Shown in pieces: positions 56,106-63,843 of a stretch of 64,000 bases of DNA. Under the pieces are notes generated by a model. It saw nothing but the letters and a program-made list of their open reading frames with translations. It did not search any database and was not told the origin of the DNA. This stretch comes from Rhodanobacter sp. LX-99 (GTDB taxonomy: Bacteria > Pseudomonadota > Gammaproteobacteria > Xanthomonadales > Rhodanobacteraceae). Every line of letters begins with the position of its first letter. Position 1 is the stretch's first letter. The position numbers and the translations under genes were made by a program. The stretch covers positions 248,001-312,000 of the forward strand of contig NZ_JAHFVL010000001.1 of assembly GCF_018599185.1 (NCBI RefSeq). The letters run 5' to 3'.

Positions 56106-56339
56106 CAGGATCGCGAATGATACACGCGTGTTCTGCTGGCTTGCAACATTCGTCGAAAGCGCCCCGGCCACCGGCCCGCGCCTGAACGCACGTCGCCTTT
56201 GCTGACTATCGCCGGATGAGGCCTGACGGCCGGGGCGTGACCATTGTCCTGAAGTCACCGATACTGTGATGTAGGCCAGCTCCCGTTTTCGTGTAGGTCT
56301 GTTGACTAAGTAAGCTCACCCATCCCGCCGGATTCCGTC

Positions 56340-57455
56340 ATGCATTGGAAGCGCTACCCTCTTTCGGAGGTAATCGGCTCGCGCGACAACAACTTCGACT
56401 TGTTGCGTCTGATTGCCGCCCTGCTGGTCATGTTCGGACACTCGTTCTGGATTCAGCCCGCGGCAGGACGCCATGAGCCGATTCTGGCGTTTACTGGCAT
56501 CGAGTACAGCGGAAGCATCGCGGTCTACACGTTCTTCCTGATCAGCGGCATACTGGTATCGGCAAGCTATGACCGGCAGCGTTCGTTGTGGAAGTTCATC
56601 ATGTTGCGGGTGAGCCGTATCTATCCCGCCATGTTCGTGTGCGTTGCCCTCGTCGCCTACCTTCTCTACCCCATCCTTCGCGGCGTCAGTTTCAGTGACG
56701 CGTTCCACGATCCGCTGGTTTGGCGTTACTTCTCCGTCAATGCAGAGATGTTTCGCGGAACAATTCGCTACCTCCCCGTGATCTTTCAGGATGTAGCGAT
56801 CAAGGACGCGGTGAACCCCTCATTGTGGACACTATCCATCGAGATGAAGTGTTACGCGCTCGTGGCCGTGGCTGGCCTGCTTGGCGCCTTCCGGCATCGC
56901 CTGCTGTACCTGCTGGCGAGCGTCGGCGTGTTGATCCTGGTGTGGTGGATGCTCCACTACAACGTGCATTCCGCGCTCCTGGATGGGCTGCAAAAGAACG
57001 CGAACGCCTACACCTTCTACCCCGTCCCGTTCTTCGCTTTTGGCATGGGTCTGTATGCCATGCGCCGGCATGTGACGGTATCGTGGCCGGTGGCATTGCT
57101 GCTGGTGCTGGCTTATCTGGCGGCGCACAAGACCGCTTTCGGCGCACCACTTCTGTATCTGGCTATCGTCTATGGCGCCTTGTGGATGTCCGCTACCTCG
57201 CGCCTGCATAAGCTCCGGCCGTCCCACGACTTGAGCTATGGCGTATACCTGTGGGGCTTCGTGATTCAACAGACCGTCGCGCGGACCTTCCCTCACTTGG
57301 ACAATCTGATCAGCCTTTTCGTAAGCGTGCCATTCACGCTCGCCGCTGCGTTCCTGTCCTTCGTGCTGGTCGAGCGGCCATTCATCCGGCTGGCCAGAAG
57401 TGTCGTGACCTCAAGCCAGCCACGCCAAGCCCTTATCAGACAGCCGCAGCCCTGA
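56340..57455 (+). CDS. Acyltransferase 3 family membrane protein (O-antigen acetylase-like)
   Basis: A 371-residue polytopic membrane protein of the OafA/acyltransferase-3 family. The conserved N-terminus NNFDLLRLIAALLVMFGHSFW (in two parts) carries the essential His; ISGILVSASY, LRVSRIYPAMF and NPSLWTLSIEMKCY are further family motifs; about ten membrane segments are visible. It likely O-acetylates a cell-surface glycan. It is the only plus-strand gene near the tail module, and its last 20 bp overlap the end of the tail fibre gene, which suggests a serotype-converting cargo gene. The 56106-56339 gap shows nothing beyond the leftward promoter. Confidence 0.87.
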   Translation: MHWKRYPLSEVIGSRDNNFDLLRLIAALLVMFGHSFWIQPAAGRHEPILAFTGIEYSGSIAVYTFFLISGILVSASYDRQRSLWKFIMLRVSRIYPAMFVCVALVAYLLYPILRGVSFSDAFHDPLVWRYFSVNAEMFRGTIRYLPVIFQDVAIKDAVNPSLWTLSIEMKCYALVAVAGLLGAFRHRLLYLLASVGVLILVWWMLHYNVHSALLDGLQKNANAYTFYPVPFFAFGMGLYAMRRHVTVSWPVALLLVLAYLAAHKTAFGAPLLYLAIVYGALWMSATSRLHKLRPSHDLSYGVYLWGFVIQQTVARTFPHLDNLISLFVSVPFTLAAAFLSFVLVERPFIRLARSVVTSSQPRQALIRQPQP

Positions 57456-59217
57456 CCTTCAGCGTTCCTGAAGCAATGTCTACAGTTGCGCCCGTGGGGT
57501 TGAACAGAACCACGGTGACCGTATCTGCTGCGCTTACGTATGCGCTCATCATCAAGCCGGCGAGAGACAGGCTAAAGCCCGCTGAGGCAATCTGGCCCAT
57601 CGCTGCGCCAGTGCACGTCACGGTGGTCGTGGTCGTGCCCATAGACGCTATGCTCGGCGGATCATAGGTCTTGGAGCCGGTGGACATGTGCCACCCGAGT
57701 TCGCGCCATACCCCCGGCGTGCCTTGGCCGACGTTCACCCACCCGATGGGATTGCCTGCGGCGCCCGCATTGGTGTTGTAGACGACAGACCCCTTGTACC
57801 AAGCTCCGGTCGTAGGAATGGCTGAGCCATAGCCAACCTGCCAGTCGCCGATCGCAATGGTGTGATTCGCGGCAAGTAAAATGGCCTTGCCCGTAATGTC
57901 GGTGGCCGGTGACAGGTCGATGATGTTTACCCACTCGTCGCGCGCTTCGAGTAGAGCCTGCGGTCGCAGGCCGGCCCCAACCGTGCCGCCACGCATGCAC
58001 ATATGCAGGCCACCAGCCGGAACGGCTCCATCGTCTGCGTGAATGAGTGTCCACGTTCTCTTGGCGGAACCGGATGGCCCGAAAATAAGTCCAAATGTGG
58101 AGTTGAAGTTACCATCGGCAGAGGTATAGCCGTCCGGACCAAGCAGTACATCGGGGACGATGAGCAGTCCGCCGACCCACGACCCCGAGTTGATATTGCG
58201 GGACAGCCCGAACTCCGCCCACCTGTTGCCATGGTTGAACTCAGCGACGTATACCTTCCCAGCGAATGAGGCCCCGGGATCTGCGATGCATGGAGACATG
58301 GCAAGGTTCCACTGGGCCAGCAGAGTGCCACCATTGATCTGCTGTGCGGTTGCAGTATTGACGCTGCATACGTCAAACCCAGTAGTCATGTTGGCCGTGA
58401 CCCAATAGGTCGCCTGATTGCATGCCCACGCGGCACCGCCCACCCGCTTGATGTAGTCGTAATGAGCTCCTGCATATTGCGATGTAGTGGGGGTGACCGT
58501 TTTCCGCGTGTAGATGAAAGGGCTGCCCATATCGTCTTTTTGGGCGATGCTTACAAAATTCTGCGTCACATCGCCAAACAAGTTCCTCGTCGTCGGGTTA
58601 TTCCACGTATGCGCCTCTGCATCGAGACCGTCGAATTTCTGCTTGACGTTCCTCGTGGCGTCATAAGCGACGAGTTCCGAGCCCTTTCCTGCCGCAGAGC
58701 TGGCGAGGTTGGCGCTAACCTGATCAACCTGCCCCTTGCTTGCCGCCTGCTTGCTTTTCGCAGCATCCGGGACCTGCGGCGACCCGCCGGCCTGAGCGGT
58801 GATCACCCAGGCGCCAAGGGTCGCGTTCCACGTCAGCTCGACTTCGCCGTTCGCGAGGATTTCGCCACCCTGCAGCGCCGCATACGCACCGCCGACGATA
58901 GGTTGAGCCGTCAATGCGTCCGGCGCGAAGGTGGCAGCTCCGGTGTTGGTTGCTGCGGCGAGGATCCGAAGTTTCAGGCCGTCGGCCATCGAGGTGATCG
59001 GCGGCGTGAAGGCAGCGGTGATGGCATTGGCGGTACCCGAGCCTGCAGCATACGGGCCAGCCGTGCTGGCGGCGGCGTTGTCCTTCAGCCACTGCGTGCG
59101 ATTGAGCAGCGCCTGCGCCGGAAGATTCATCGGGCCGCCAGGCCCGCCGAGCGCAAGTGTCGAGGTCTCAAGCTCAGGCACATCATCGAAGCTGGAAACG
59201 GGAGTCAGATTAGGCAT
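57436..59217 (-). CDS. Phage tail fibre protein (receptor-binding)
   Basis: A 593-residue protein. The N-terminus (PNLTPVSSFDDVPELETSTLALGGPGGPMN, LNRTQWLKDN) is the usual phage tail-fibre attachment segment. The middle has Ala/Thr/Gly-rich repeats, a short helical segment (SKQAASKGQVDQVSANLASS), and a long beta-rich distal part with Trp/Gly-rich sequence and no recognised enzyme motif. The C-terminal 90 residues are Thr/Ser-rich. It is the last gene of the tail block and probably binds the host surface. Confidence 0.8.
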   Translation of the reverse strand: MPNLTPVSSFDDVPELETSTLALGGPGGPMNLPAQALLNRTQWLKDNAAASTAGPYAAGSGTANAITAAFTPPITSMADGLKLRILAAATNTGAATFAPDALTAQPIVGGAYAALQGGEILANGEVELTWNATLGAWVITAQAGGSPQVPDAAKSKQAASKGQVDQVSANLASSAAGKGSELVAYDATRNVKQKFDGLDAEAHTWNNPTTRNLFGDVTQNFVSIAQKDDMGSPFIYTRKTVTPTTSQYAGAHYDYIKRVGGAAWACNQATYWVTANMTTGFDVCSVNTATAQQINGGTLLAQWNLAMSPCIADPGASFAGKVYVAEFNHGNRWAEFGLSRNINSGSWVGGLLIVPDVLLGPDGYTSADGNFNSTFGLIFGPSGSAKRTWTLIHADDGAVPAGGLHMCMRGGTVGAGLRPQALLEARDEWVNIIDLSPATDITGKAILLAANHTIAIGDWQVGYGSAIPTTGAWYKGSVVYNTNAGAAGNPIGWVNVGQGTPGVWRELGWHMSTGSKTYDPPSIASMGTTTTTVTCTGAAMGQIASAGFSLSLAGLMMSAYVSAADTVTVVLFNPTGATVDIASGTLKVRAAAV

Positions 59218-59235
59218 GGTCTTCTCTTGGGCAAT

Positions 59236-59258
59236 AAAAAGCCCGCACTAGGCGGGCT
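59236..59258 (-). terminator. Terminator between tail genes
   Basis: On the minus strand AGCCCGC-CTAGT-GCGGGCT is followed by TTTTTATT, 30 bp after the stop of the 232-residue gene and just before the large fibre gene. Confidence 0.8.
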
Positions 59259-59287
59259 GCGTGAGATTGAGTACATCAGGCCCGCTA

Positions 59288-59986
59288 TCAGACGCCCGGC
59301 GCCGCATCGCATGCGACGGTAAAAGTGGTCGTGATGACCGCCCCGGTAGATACCTGCTTGATGCGTAACGTCATAGCGAGGCTTGAGCCGTTACCGTTCG
59401 CACTGGTCGCGCCGCAAGCTGCACTCATCAGAAACGATCGTGATGCGCTGAGCGATTGATAGGTGGCTGCGGGATTCGTCTTGCTCGCCGGGCCAGATTC
59501 AATGACGGTCTCGGTGTATGCAAACTGGATCTGCGAGTCGGATGCCGTCCATCCAGAGGGCAGCCAAGTGCCAGATGCAGGGAATCCAACAATGGTACCG
59601 CTTCCGCCACCGCTGGCCACAACGTTAGCGGTGAGCGAGTACGTGCCAGCGCTACTGAATGCCAAGGTCAGATTGACGCTTGCGCCCGGCTGCCCGCCCA
59701 CGCCCGAGGCCGTTCCAGCGACTGAATAGGTATTCCCCTGAAGCGCTGGGATGTTGTAATGCACCGATCCCTTAGCCGCAAAGATGAATTTCAAATCGAC
59801 GTTATTGACCTTGTAGTTCGTAAGTGCTGCTTGTGAGCCAAGATATAGCGGAGCAAACAGGTCGCGCAGGTCGGTGTCCACTCCAGCTATTTTCACGGTG
59901 TAACCAGTAAGGTCCGCCTTTGCTCCGCTCACATAAGGCTCAAATATCTGGTCTAGCGGCACGTCGTTGACGGTCGGATAAGCCAT
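59288..59986 (-). CDS. Hypothetical phage tail-associated protein
   Basis: A 232-residue protein not recognised as a named family. The N-terminal third contains two similar segments, SGAKADLTGYTVKIAGVDTDLRDLFAPLYLGS and ALTNYKVNNVDLKFIFA. The rest is Ser/Thr/Gly/Ala-rich beta-type sequence (AGTYSLTANVVASGGGSGT). It begins two bases after the upstream fibre stop. A role as tail-fibre distal part or receptor adaptor is inferred from its position only. Confidence 0.7.
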   Translation of the reverse strand: MAYPTVNDVPLDQIFEPYVSGAKADLTGYTVKIAGVDTDLRDLFAPLYLGSQAALTNYKVNNVDLKFIFAAKGSVHYNIPALQGNTYSVAGTASGVGGQPGASVNLTLAFSSAGTYSLTANVVASGGGSGTIVGFPASGTWLPSGWTASDSQIQFAYTETVIESGPASKTNPAATYQSLSASRSFLMSAACGATSANGNGSSLAMTLRIKQVSTGAVITTTFTVACDAAPGV

Positions 59987-59988
59987 GA

Positions 59989-60525
59989 TCAGGGCGTCGT
60001 GTTGAAGGATGGCGCGCTGACAGCACCAGTGAACGCGGCGCCCGCGAGCTTGGCGAGCTGCGTCGTGGTCGTGGTGATCGACACGTTGCCCGAGCCGTCG
60101 AAGTTGACGGCGCCGACGACGACACCGTTGAGCGAGATGTTGCGCGCGGTGGCCAGCTTCAGCGCTGCCACTGCCGTGTCGGTGGTGGAAAGCTTCCCTG
60201 CCAGAGCGGCAGCCAGGCCGTCGACGTCAGGGATCGTGATGCTCATGGTCTCGGCCACCGCCAGGATCGCGGCGATGAAGTTGGCCTCGATCGTCGCCGT
60301 GGTGCCGTCATCGATGACAGGCTGCACAGCCTTGTCCACGATGAACTGCGCGAGCATGGCGGCCATGAGGCTGGCCTGGCGCCACGTCTTGTTGGCGGCA
60401 GCGGACGAGGCGGTGCCCGATACGACACCGGTGGCTGTGGTCGCTGCGGCGGCATAGTCGGCTTGCGTCATCACGTTCGCGCCGGATGCGGCGGCGAATG
60501 GCAGGAAATCGTTTTGCAGTGGCAT
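59989..60525 (-). CDS. Phage tail fibre N-terminal module (short)
   Basis: A 178-residue protein. It starts MPLQNDFLPFAAASGANVMTQADYAA, a very common N-terminus of phage tail fibres, followed by helical sequence and by a fibre-repeat segment (ARNISLNGVVVGAVNFDGSGNVSI). The protein ends soon after (FTGAVSAPSFNTTP), where relatives continue into long shafts. It may be a naturally short adaptor or the stub of a fibre whose distal part is now the next gene. Confidence 0.75.
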   Translation of the reverse strand: MPLQNDFLPFAAASGANVMTQADYAAAATTATGVVSGTASSAAANKTWRQASLMAAMLAQFIVDKAVQPVIDDGTTATIEANFIAAILAVAETMSITIPDVDGLAAALAGKLSTTDTAVAALKLATARNISLNGVVVGAVNFDGSGNVSITTTTTQLAKLAGAAFTGAVSAPSFNTTP

Positions 60526-60542
60526 GTCGTCTCCAGGAACGC

Positions 60543-60562
60543 AAAAGGCGCCCGAAGGCGCC
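60543..60562 (-). terminator. Terminator after the DUF2612 gene
   Basis: On the minus strand GGCGCC-TTCG-GGCGCC is followed by TTTT, 27 bp after the DUF2612 stop codon. Confidence 0.75.
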
Positions 60563-60588
60563 CCGAATGAGAGTGGTGATGCGTCGCG

Positions 60589-61230
60589 TCAGAGCAGTGA
60601 CTTGAAGCCGCTCAACGAGAAGCTGCCATCAAGGACCGACGATCCGTCAAGCACCATGCCGACGCCGTAGTTCACGCGCACGCCTGCTGGCTTGACCGGA
60701 ATGTATCCGCCGGCGATCAGCGCCTTTTTCAGCGCCGAAGGCTCAGGGCCCTTGATGTAGACGTTGAACGACATGTCTCCGTTGTCGTTCAGTTGTACGT
60801 AGGTTCCGCTGCCCTCGAATACGCTATTTAGGATCGGCGTTGCCGTGATGATCGTGCCGTCCCAGTTGTTCGCCCCGATCTTGGCGCGCAGGACGAGGCG
60901 ATAGGTGTCATCGTCCAGCACGGAGATGCTGTCGCTGGGGTCGCCCGTGCTGAACCACACCCCTTGATCCCAGCCAATGCCGGCGGTGTCCCAGGCGAAA
61001 TAGACATTGCTGACCGGCACGTTGATGCGCCGAGGGATGCCGATCCACAGGCCCAGCACATCGAGCTGCGCGCCGACAGCCGTGTCCAGGTCGAACGCTG
61101 CGGTCATGCTGACGAGGAAGTTCTGCGCACCGACGAACGCCCCGGCGACCGCCGATACCATCGACATGAACTTCGGCTTGTCGGCATGCTCGGAAGTGAC
61201 GAGCTGCGTGTACTCCGTCACGTCAGCCAT
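60589..61230 (-). CDS. Phage baseplate-associated DUF2612 protein
   Basis: A 213-residue protein with the DUF2612 pattern: a helical N-terminus (QLVTSEHADKPKFMSMVSAVAG) followed by LDTAVGAQLDVLGLWIGIPRRINVPV, WDTAGIGWDQGVWF and DDDTYRLVLRAKIGANNWDGT. In many myoviruses it follows baseplate protein J and lies before the fibre genes, as here. The start ATG shares its A with the J gene stop (TGATG), so the two are coupled. Function: probably joins baseplate wedge and fibre. Confidence 0.82.
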   Translation of the reverse strand: MADVTEYTQLVTSEHADKPKFMSMVSAVAGAFVGAQNFLVSMTAAFDLDTAVGAQLDVLGLWIGIPRRINVPVSNVYFAWDTAGIGWDQGVWFSTGDPSDSISVLDDDTYRLVLRAKIGANNWDGTIITATPILNSVFEGSGTYVQLNDNGDMSFNVYIKGPEPSALKKALIAGGYIPVKPAGVRVNYGVGMVLDGSSVLDGSFSLSGFKSLL

Positions 61231-62408
61231 CAGGTCACCGTCAGCGCGATGTCGGACGTCGAGCACGACGCCACTTCGTTGAAGGCGATCACCACGTCCG
61301 ACGCGGCGGGCGTTGCCGGCGTGGCCGCGATCGCCAGCGAGGTAATCTCGAACGTCAGGCTGTTCGCGCTTCCGCTCAGGTTGGCCGGCAGATAGAGGCG
61401 CGTCAGGATCACGTCGTCGCCGATCTTGAGCGCGTTGATGTAGGCCGCCACCGCCGCCACGATCTGCACGCCGATGTCGGAGTTGTAGCTCGGCAGCGCC
61501 TTGATCGTAATCGCAGCGCCGATCGGCACTTCCGTCGGCCGGTAGAAGTTGATCGGGATCACGTTGCCGTAGGTGTCGATCACGGTTTCCGAGGTCGTGC
61601 CGAACGTCGGCGTGCCCGGTGGCTTCTTCGCGGCGATGGCCTTGGCAACCACCAGGCTGTCGCCGCCTTCGACGATCATGCTGATGCTATGCGCCGGGAT
61701 GCCGTTCGCATCGGTCGAGCCGGTGTCGTTCTCGATGGCGGCATAGCGCGTGACGCCCGCCACGCCTGCCACGGCGCCCACGATGCCATCCATGACCGTG
61801 AGGGACGGGATGGCCGTGGAGATCGACTGGCGGTAGCGCAGCGAGGCGTCGGACTCGATCGGCGCGCCCGGCACCGAGGCTGTCGCATTGGTCACCGCCT
61901 GCCAGCCCAACGTCGGCGTGGCGATTCCCGTCACCGTGCCCGAGGGCGCCGAGACAGCGCCGATCTGCTGGCAGATGGCCGTGACTGTGATGGAGCCGCT
62001 CGACGGAATGGTGACGACCGCCGGCAGCGCCCAGCGGTTGTTATTGACGTCGACCGCGACACCGTTGTTGATGACGCGGTAGGCCTGGCCGGTGATAGTG
62101 AGGTCGACCGTCGAGTACGTCGGCACCTCGCGGGCAATACCATTGATCTTGACGTTGCTGGACAGCGCCGCGCCTTGCCCGGTGGCTGGGCTGAAGGAGT
62201 TGTAGATCGCGATCGCGGCGGCGTTGGCGTCATTGATGGCCGCAGCAATGACCGCGAGGAACTGGCCGTCCTGACTGTCGGCGCCCAGGTAGATGTCGGC
62301 GCCGTAGATCGTGCGGTACTGCGACTGCAGGAAATCCAGCACGTCCCCATAGGCTGGGGCGCTGATGCCTGCGGCGGTGATCGTTGGCGCTGTCGTGGTG
62401 ATGGTCAT
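61230..62408 (-). CDS. Phage baseplate protein J (gp47/gpJ-like)
   Basis: A 392-residue baseplate wedge protein. Family features include GADIYLGADSQDGQFLAVIAAAI, the INGIAREVPTYSTVDLTITG segment, APIESDASLRYRQSI and the C-terminal wing domain (VPIGAAITIKALPSYNSDIGVQIVAAVAAYINAL). It connects the wedge to the sheath initiator in contractile tails. It begins one base after the stop of the gp25-like gene. Confidence 0.93.
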   Translation of the reverse strand: MTITTTAPTITAAGISAPAYGDVLDFLQSQYRTIYGADIYLGADSQDGQFLAVIAAAINDANAAAIAIYNSFSPATGQGAALSSNVKINGIAREVPTYSTVDLTITGQAYRVINNGVAVDVNNNRWALPAVVTIPSSGSITVTAICQQIGAVSAPSGTVTGIATPTLGWQAVTNATASVPGAPIESDASLRYRQSISTAIPSLTVMDGIVGAVAGVAGVTRYAAIENDTGSTDANGIPAHSISMIVEGGDSLVVAKAIAAKKPPGTPTFGTTSETVIDTYGNVIPINFYRPTEVPIGAAITIKALPSYNSDIGVQIVAAVAAYINALKIGDDVILTRLYLPANLSGSANSLTFEITSLAIAATPATPAASDVVIAFNEVASCSTSDIALTVT

Positions 62409-62409
62409 G

Positions 62410-62763
62410 TCAGAGCGTCGCCTGTACGGTGGCCGTGCCGTAAATCGTGGAAATCGTCGCGGACACGCTCAGCCGGCGGGACTGGCGGTCGAGCGTGCTG
62501 GCATAGGCGTCGATGGACTTCACGCCATCGGTGTCGAGGATCCGCGACTTGAGCGTCGCGTCGTAGACGTTCTGGGTGTACTTGCCGAGCACGTCCGTGC
62601 GCCATGGCGTGCCGTCCGTGGTGTCGAGGAACCATTCGCCGGTGAAGAGGCTGAGGCGCGTCTGCACGGCCTGCGCCACGGCCTCGGGCTGATCCCGGTA
62701 GAAGTCAGCCTGTTGGTGGCCGAAGACGTAATCACCGTCGGCATCCAGTTTTCGGTAGCGCAT
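62410..62763 (-). CDS. Phage baseplate wedge protein, gp25/XkdS-like
   Basis: A 117-residue protein. It starts MRYRKLDADGDYVFGHQQADFYRDQPEAV and contains TRLSLFTGEWFLDTTDGTPW, which resembles the small baseplate proteins located directly before gene J in many myoviruses. The T4 gp25/XkdS relation is inferred from size, order and the DGTPW turn. It is followed immediately by the J gene. Confidence 0.75.
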   Translation of the reverse strand: MRYRKLDADGDYVFGHQQADFYRDQPEAVAQAVQTRLSLFTGEWFLDTTDGTPWRTDVLGKYTQNVYDATLKSRILDTDGVKSIDAYASTLDRQSRRLSVSATISTIYGTATVQATL

Positions 62764-62776
62764 GGCGGCTCCAGAA

Positions 62777-62802
62777 ATGAAAAACCCCGCCGGAGCGGGG
62801 TT
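62777..62802 (-). terminator. Terminator inside the tail gene cluster
   Basis: On the minus strand AACCCCGC-TCCG-GCGGGGTT is followed by TTTCATTT. It lies between the small exported protein gene and the gp25-like gene. Confidence 0.85.
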
Positions 62803-62825
62803 CGAAATATCGGGTTGCAGCAGAT

Positions 62826-63131
62826 TCAGTGGATCGACATCAGGTAGGCGCGGCAGTACTCAGGCCCGGCATGCCGCAGCGCGTCCATGTTGTAGATGCC
62901 GTGCGAGCCGTGCTTCTCGTAATCCAGCTGGATGTCGATCTTCTCGCCGATCTGGATGCAGGTATATGCGTGCTGCTCCTCCGGGGTCAGCTCCGCAAAG
63001 TCCCGCTGCGTCATGTAGGCCAACTGCTCGTAGATCTTCAATCGCTCCGCCAGCGGCGGCGCCTTCGGCTGCGCTTGCGCGAAGCCAGACGCCGTCACCG
63101 CCATCAGGATCAACCCCATCACGTACCGCAT
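62826..63131 (-). CDS. Small exported protein inserted in the phage tail cluster
   Basis: A 101-residue protein with a clear Sec signal peptide (RYVMGLILMAVTASGFAQA). The mature part of about 80 residues is helical and charged (APPLAERLKIYEQLAYMTQRDFAELTPEEQHAYTC), with two cysteines that could form a disulfide. No family recognised. It lies between spike and wedge genes, which are normally adjacent, and has its own downstream terminator, so it looks like a moron or cargo gene. The start at 63131 is set by the signal peptide. Confidence 0.75.
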   Translation of the reverse strand: MRYVMGLILMAVTASGFAQAQPKAPPLAERLKIYEQLAYMTQRDFAELTPEEQHAYTCIQIGEKIDIQLDYEKHGSHGIYNMDALRHAGPEYCRAYLMSIH

Positions 63132-63165
63132 GACCCACTCCGCCGACCAAGGCGCCGCCATCCTA

Positions 63166-63843
63166 CTACTGCGGCGGGCCGCTGGTGCCGCTGCCAGTCG
63201 TGACGCCAGTATGGACATGGTTCTTCAGGCTCTTGCCGCCACCGACCACGTCCGTTGTCGCAGTGACCGTCTTGTCGCAGTTCACGTCGCCGGTGATGTG
63301 CAGCGTTGGCGTGGTGATCGTCATGCCGCCAGGCGCCGTCACGTTCACGATCTGGCCGGCCGGGTCGAGTTCGACGAAGGTCGCCCCGTCGTCACTGCGC
63401 AGCTGGGTGGTGCTGCTGCTGATCCCGCTGATCTTGTTGGCCTGCGACATCGGTCCGACGATGACAAAGGCATCGCTCAGGTCGTGCTTGCGCGCGTTCG
63501 ATGGAGGCTGCACGCCACCGGACTGCGACCACGCGTCGATGGCGCGGCAGGCAAACACGATCAGGCACTCATCGCCAGCCGCCACCGGGAACGTCAGCGT
63601 GCAGCCGCCGCCGCGCGGGAACACAACGGGCACGTCCGTCAGCACCGGCAGATTCACCGCGCCGGGCGCGCCGTCCTGTCCCGTGATGACGCCCGCCACC
63701 CCGGGCTGCACCGAGGCCGTCACGGTGTCCGCGTCGAACGACACGATCGCGCCAGGAAGCGCCGTCCAGATGCCCTGCTGCAATCCGCCGAGCATGGCCC
63801 GCAGCATCACCTCCGGGTCGTCGTACCGCTCGCGGCTATCCAT
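63166..63843 (-). CDS. Phage baseplate spike protein, Gp138 type
   Basis: A 225-residue membrane-puncturing spike. The N-terminal OB-like domain has SFDADTVTASVQPGVAGVIT, FPRGGGCTLTFPVAAGDECLIVFACRAIDAW and GGVQPPSNARKHDLSDAF, the Gp138-family pattern; a beta-helix follows (VTAPGGMTITTPTLHITGDV) and the C-terminus has NHVHTGV with an HxH (H209, H211), like the iron-binding tip of gpV-type spikes. The start at 63843 overlaps the upstream stop by eight bases. Confidence 0.88.
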   Translation of the reverse strand: MDSRERYDDPEVMLRAMLGGLQQGIWTALPGAIVSFDADTVTASVQPGVAGVITGQDGAPGAVNLPVLTDVPVVFPRGGGCTLTFPVAAGDECLIVFACRAIDAWSQSGGVQPPSNARKHDLSDAFVIVGPMSQANKISGISSSTTQLRSDDGATFVELDPAGQIVNVTAPGGMTITTPTLHITGDVNCDKTVTATTDVVGGGKSLKNHVHTGVTTGSGTSGPPQ

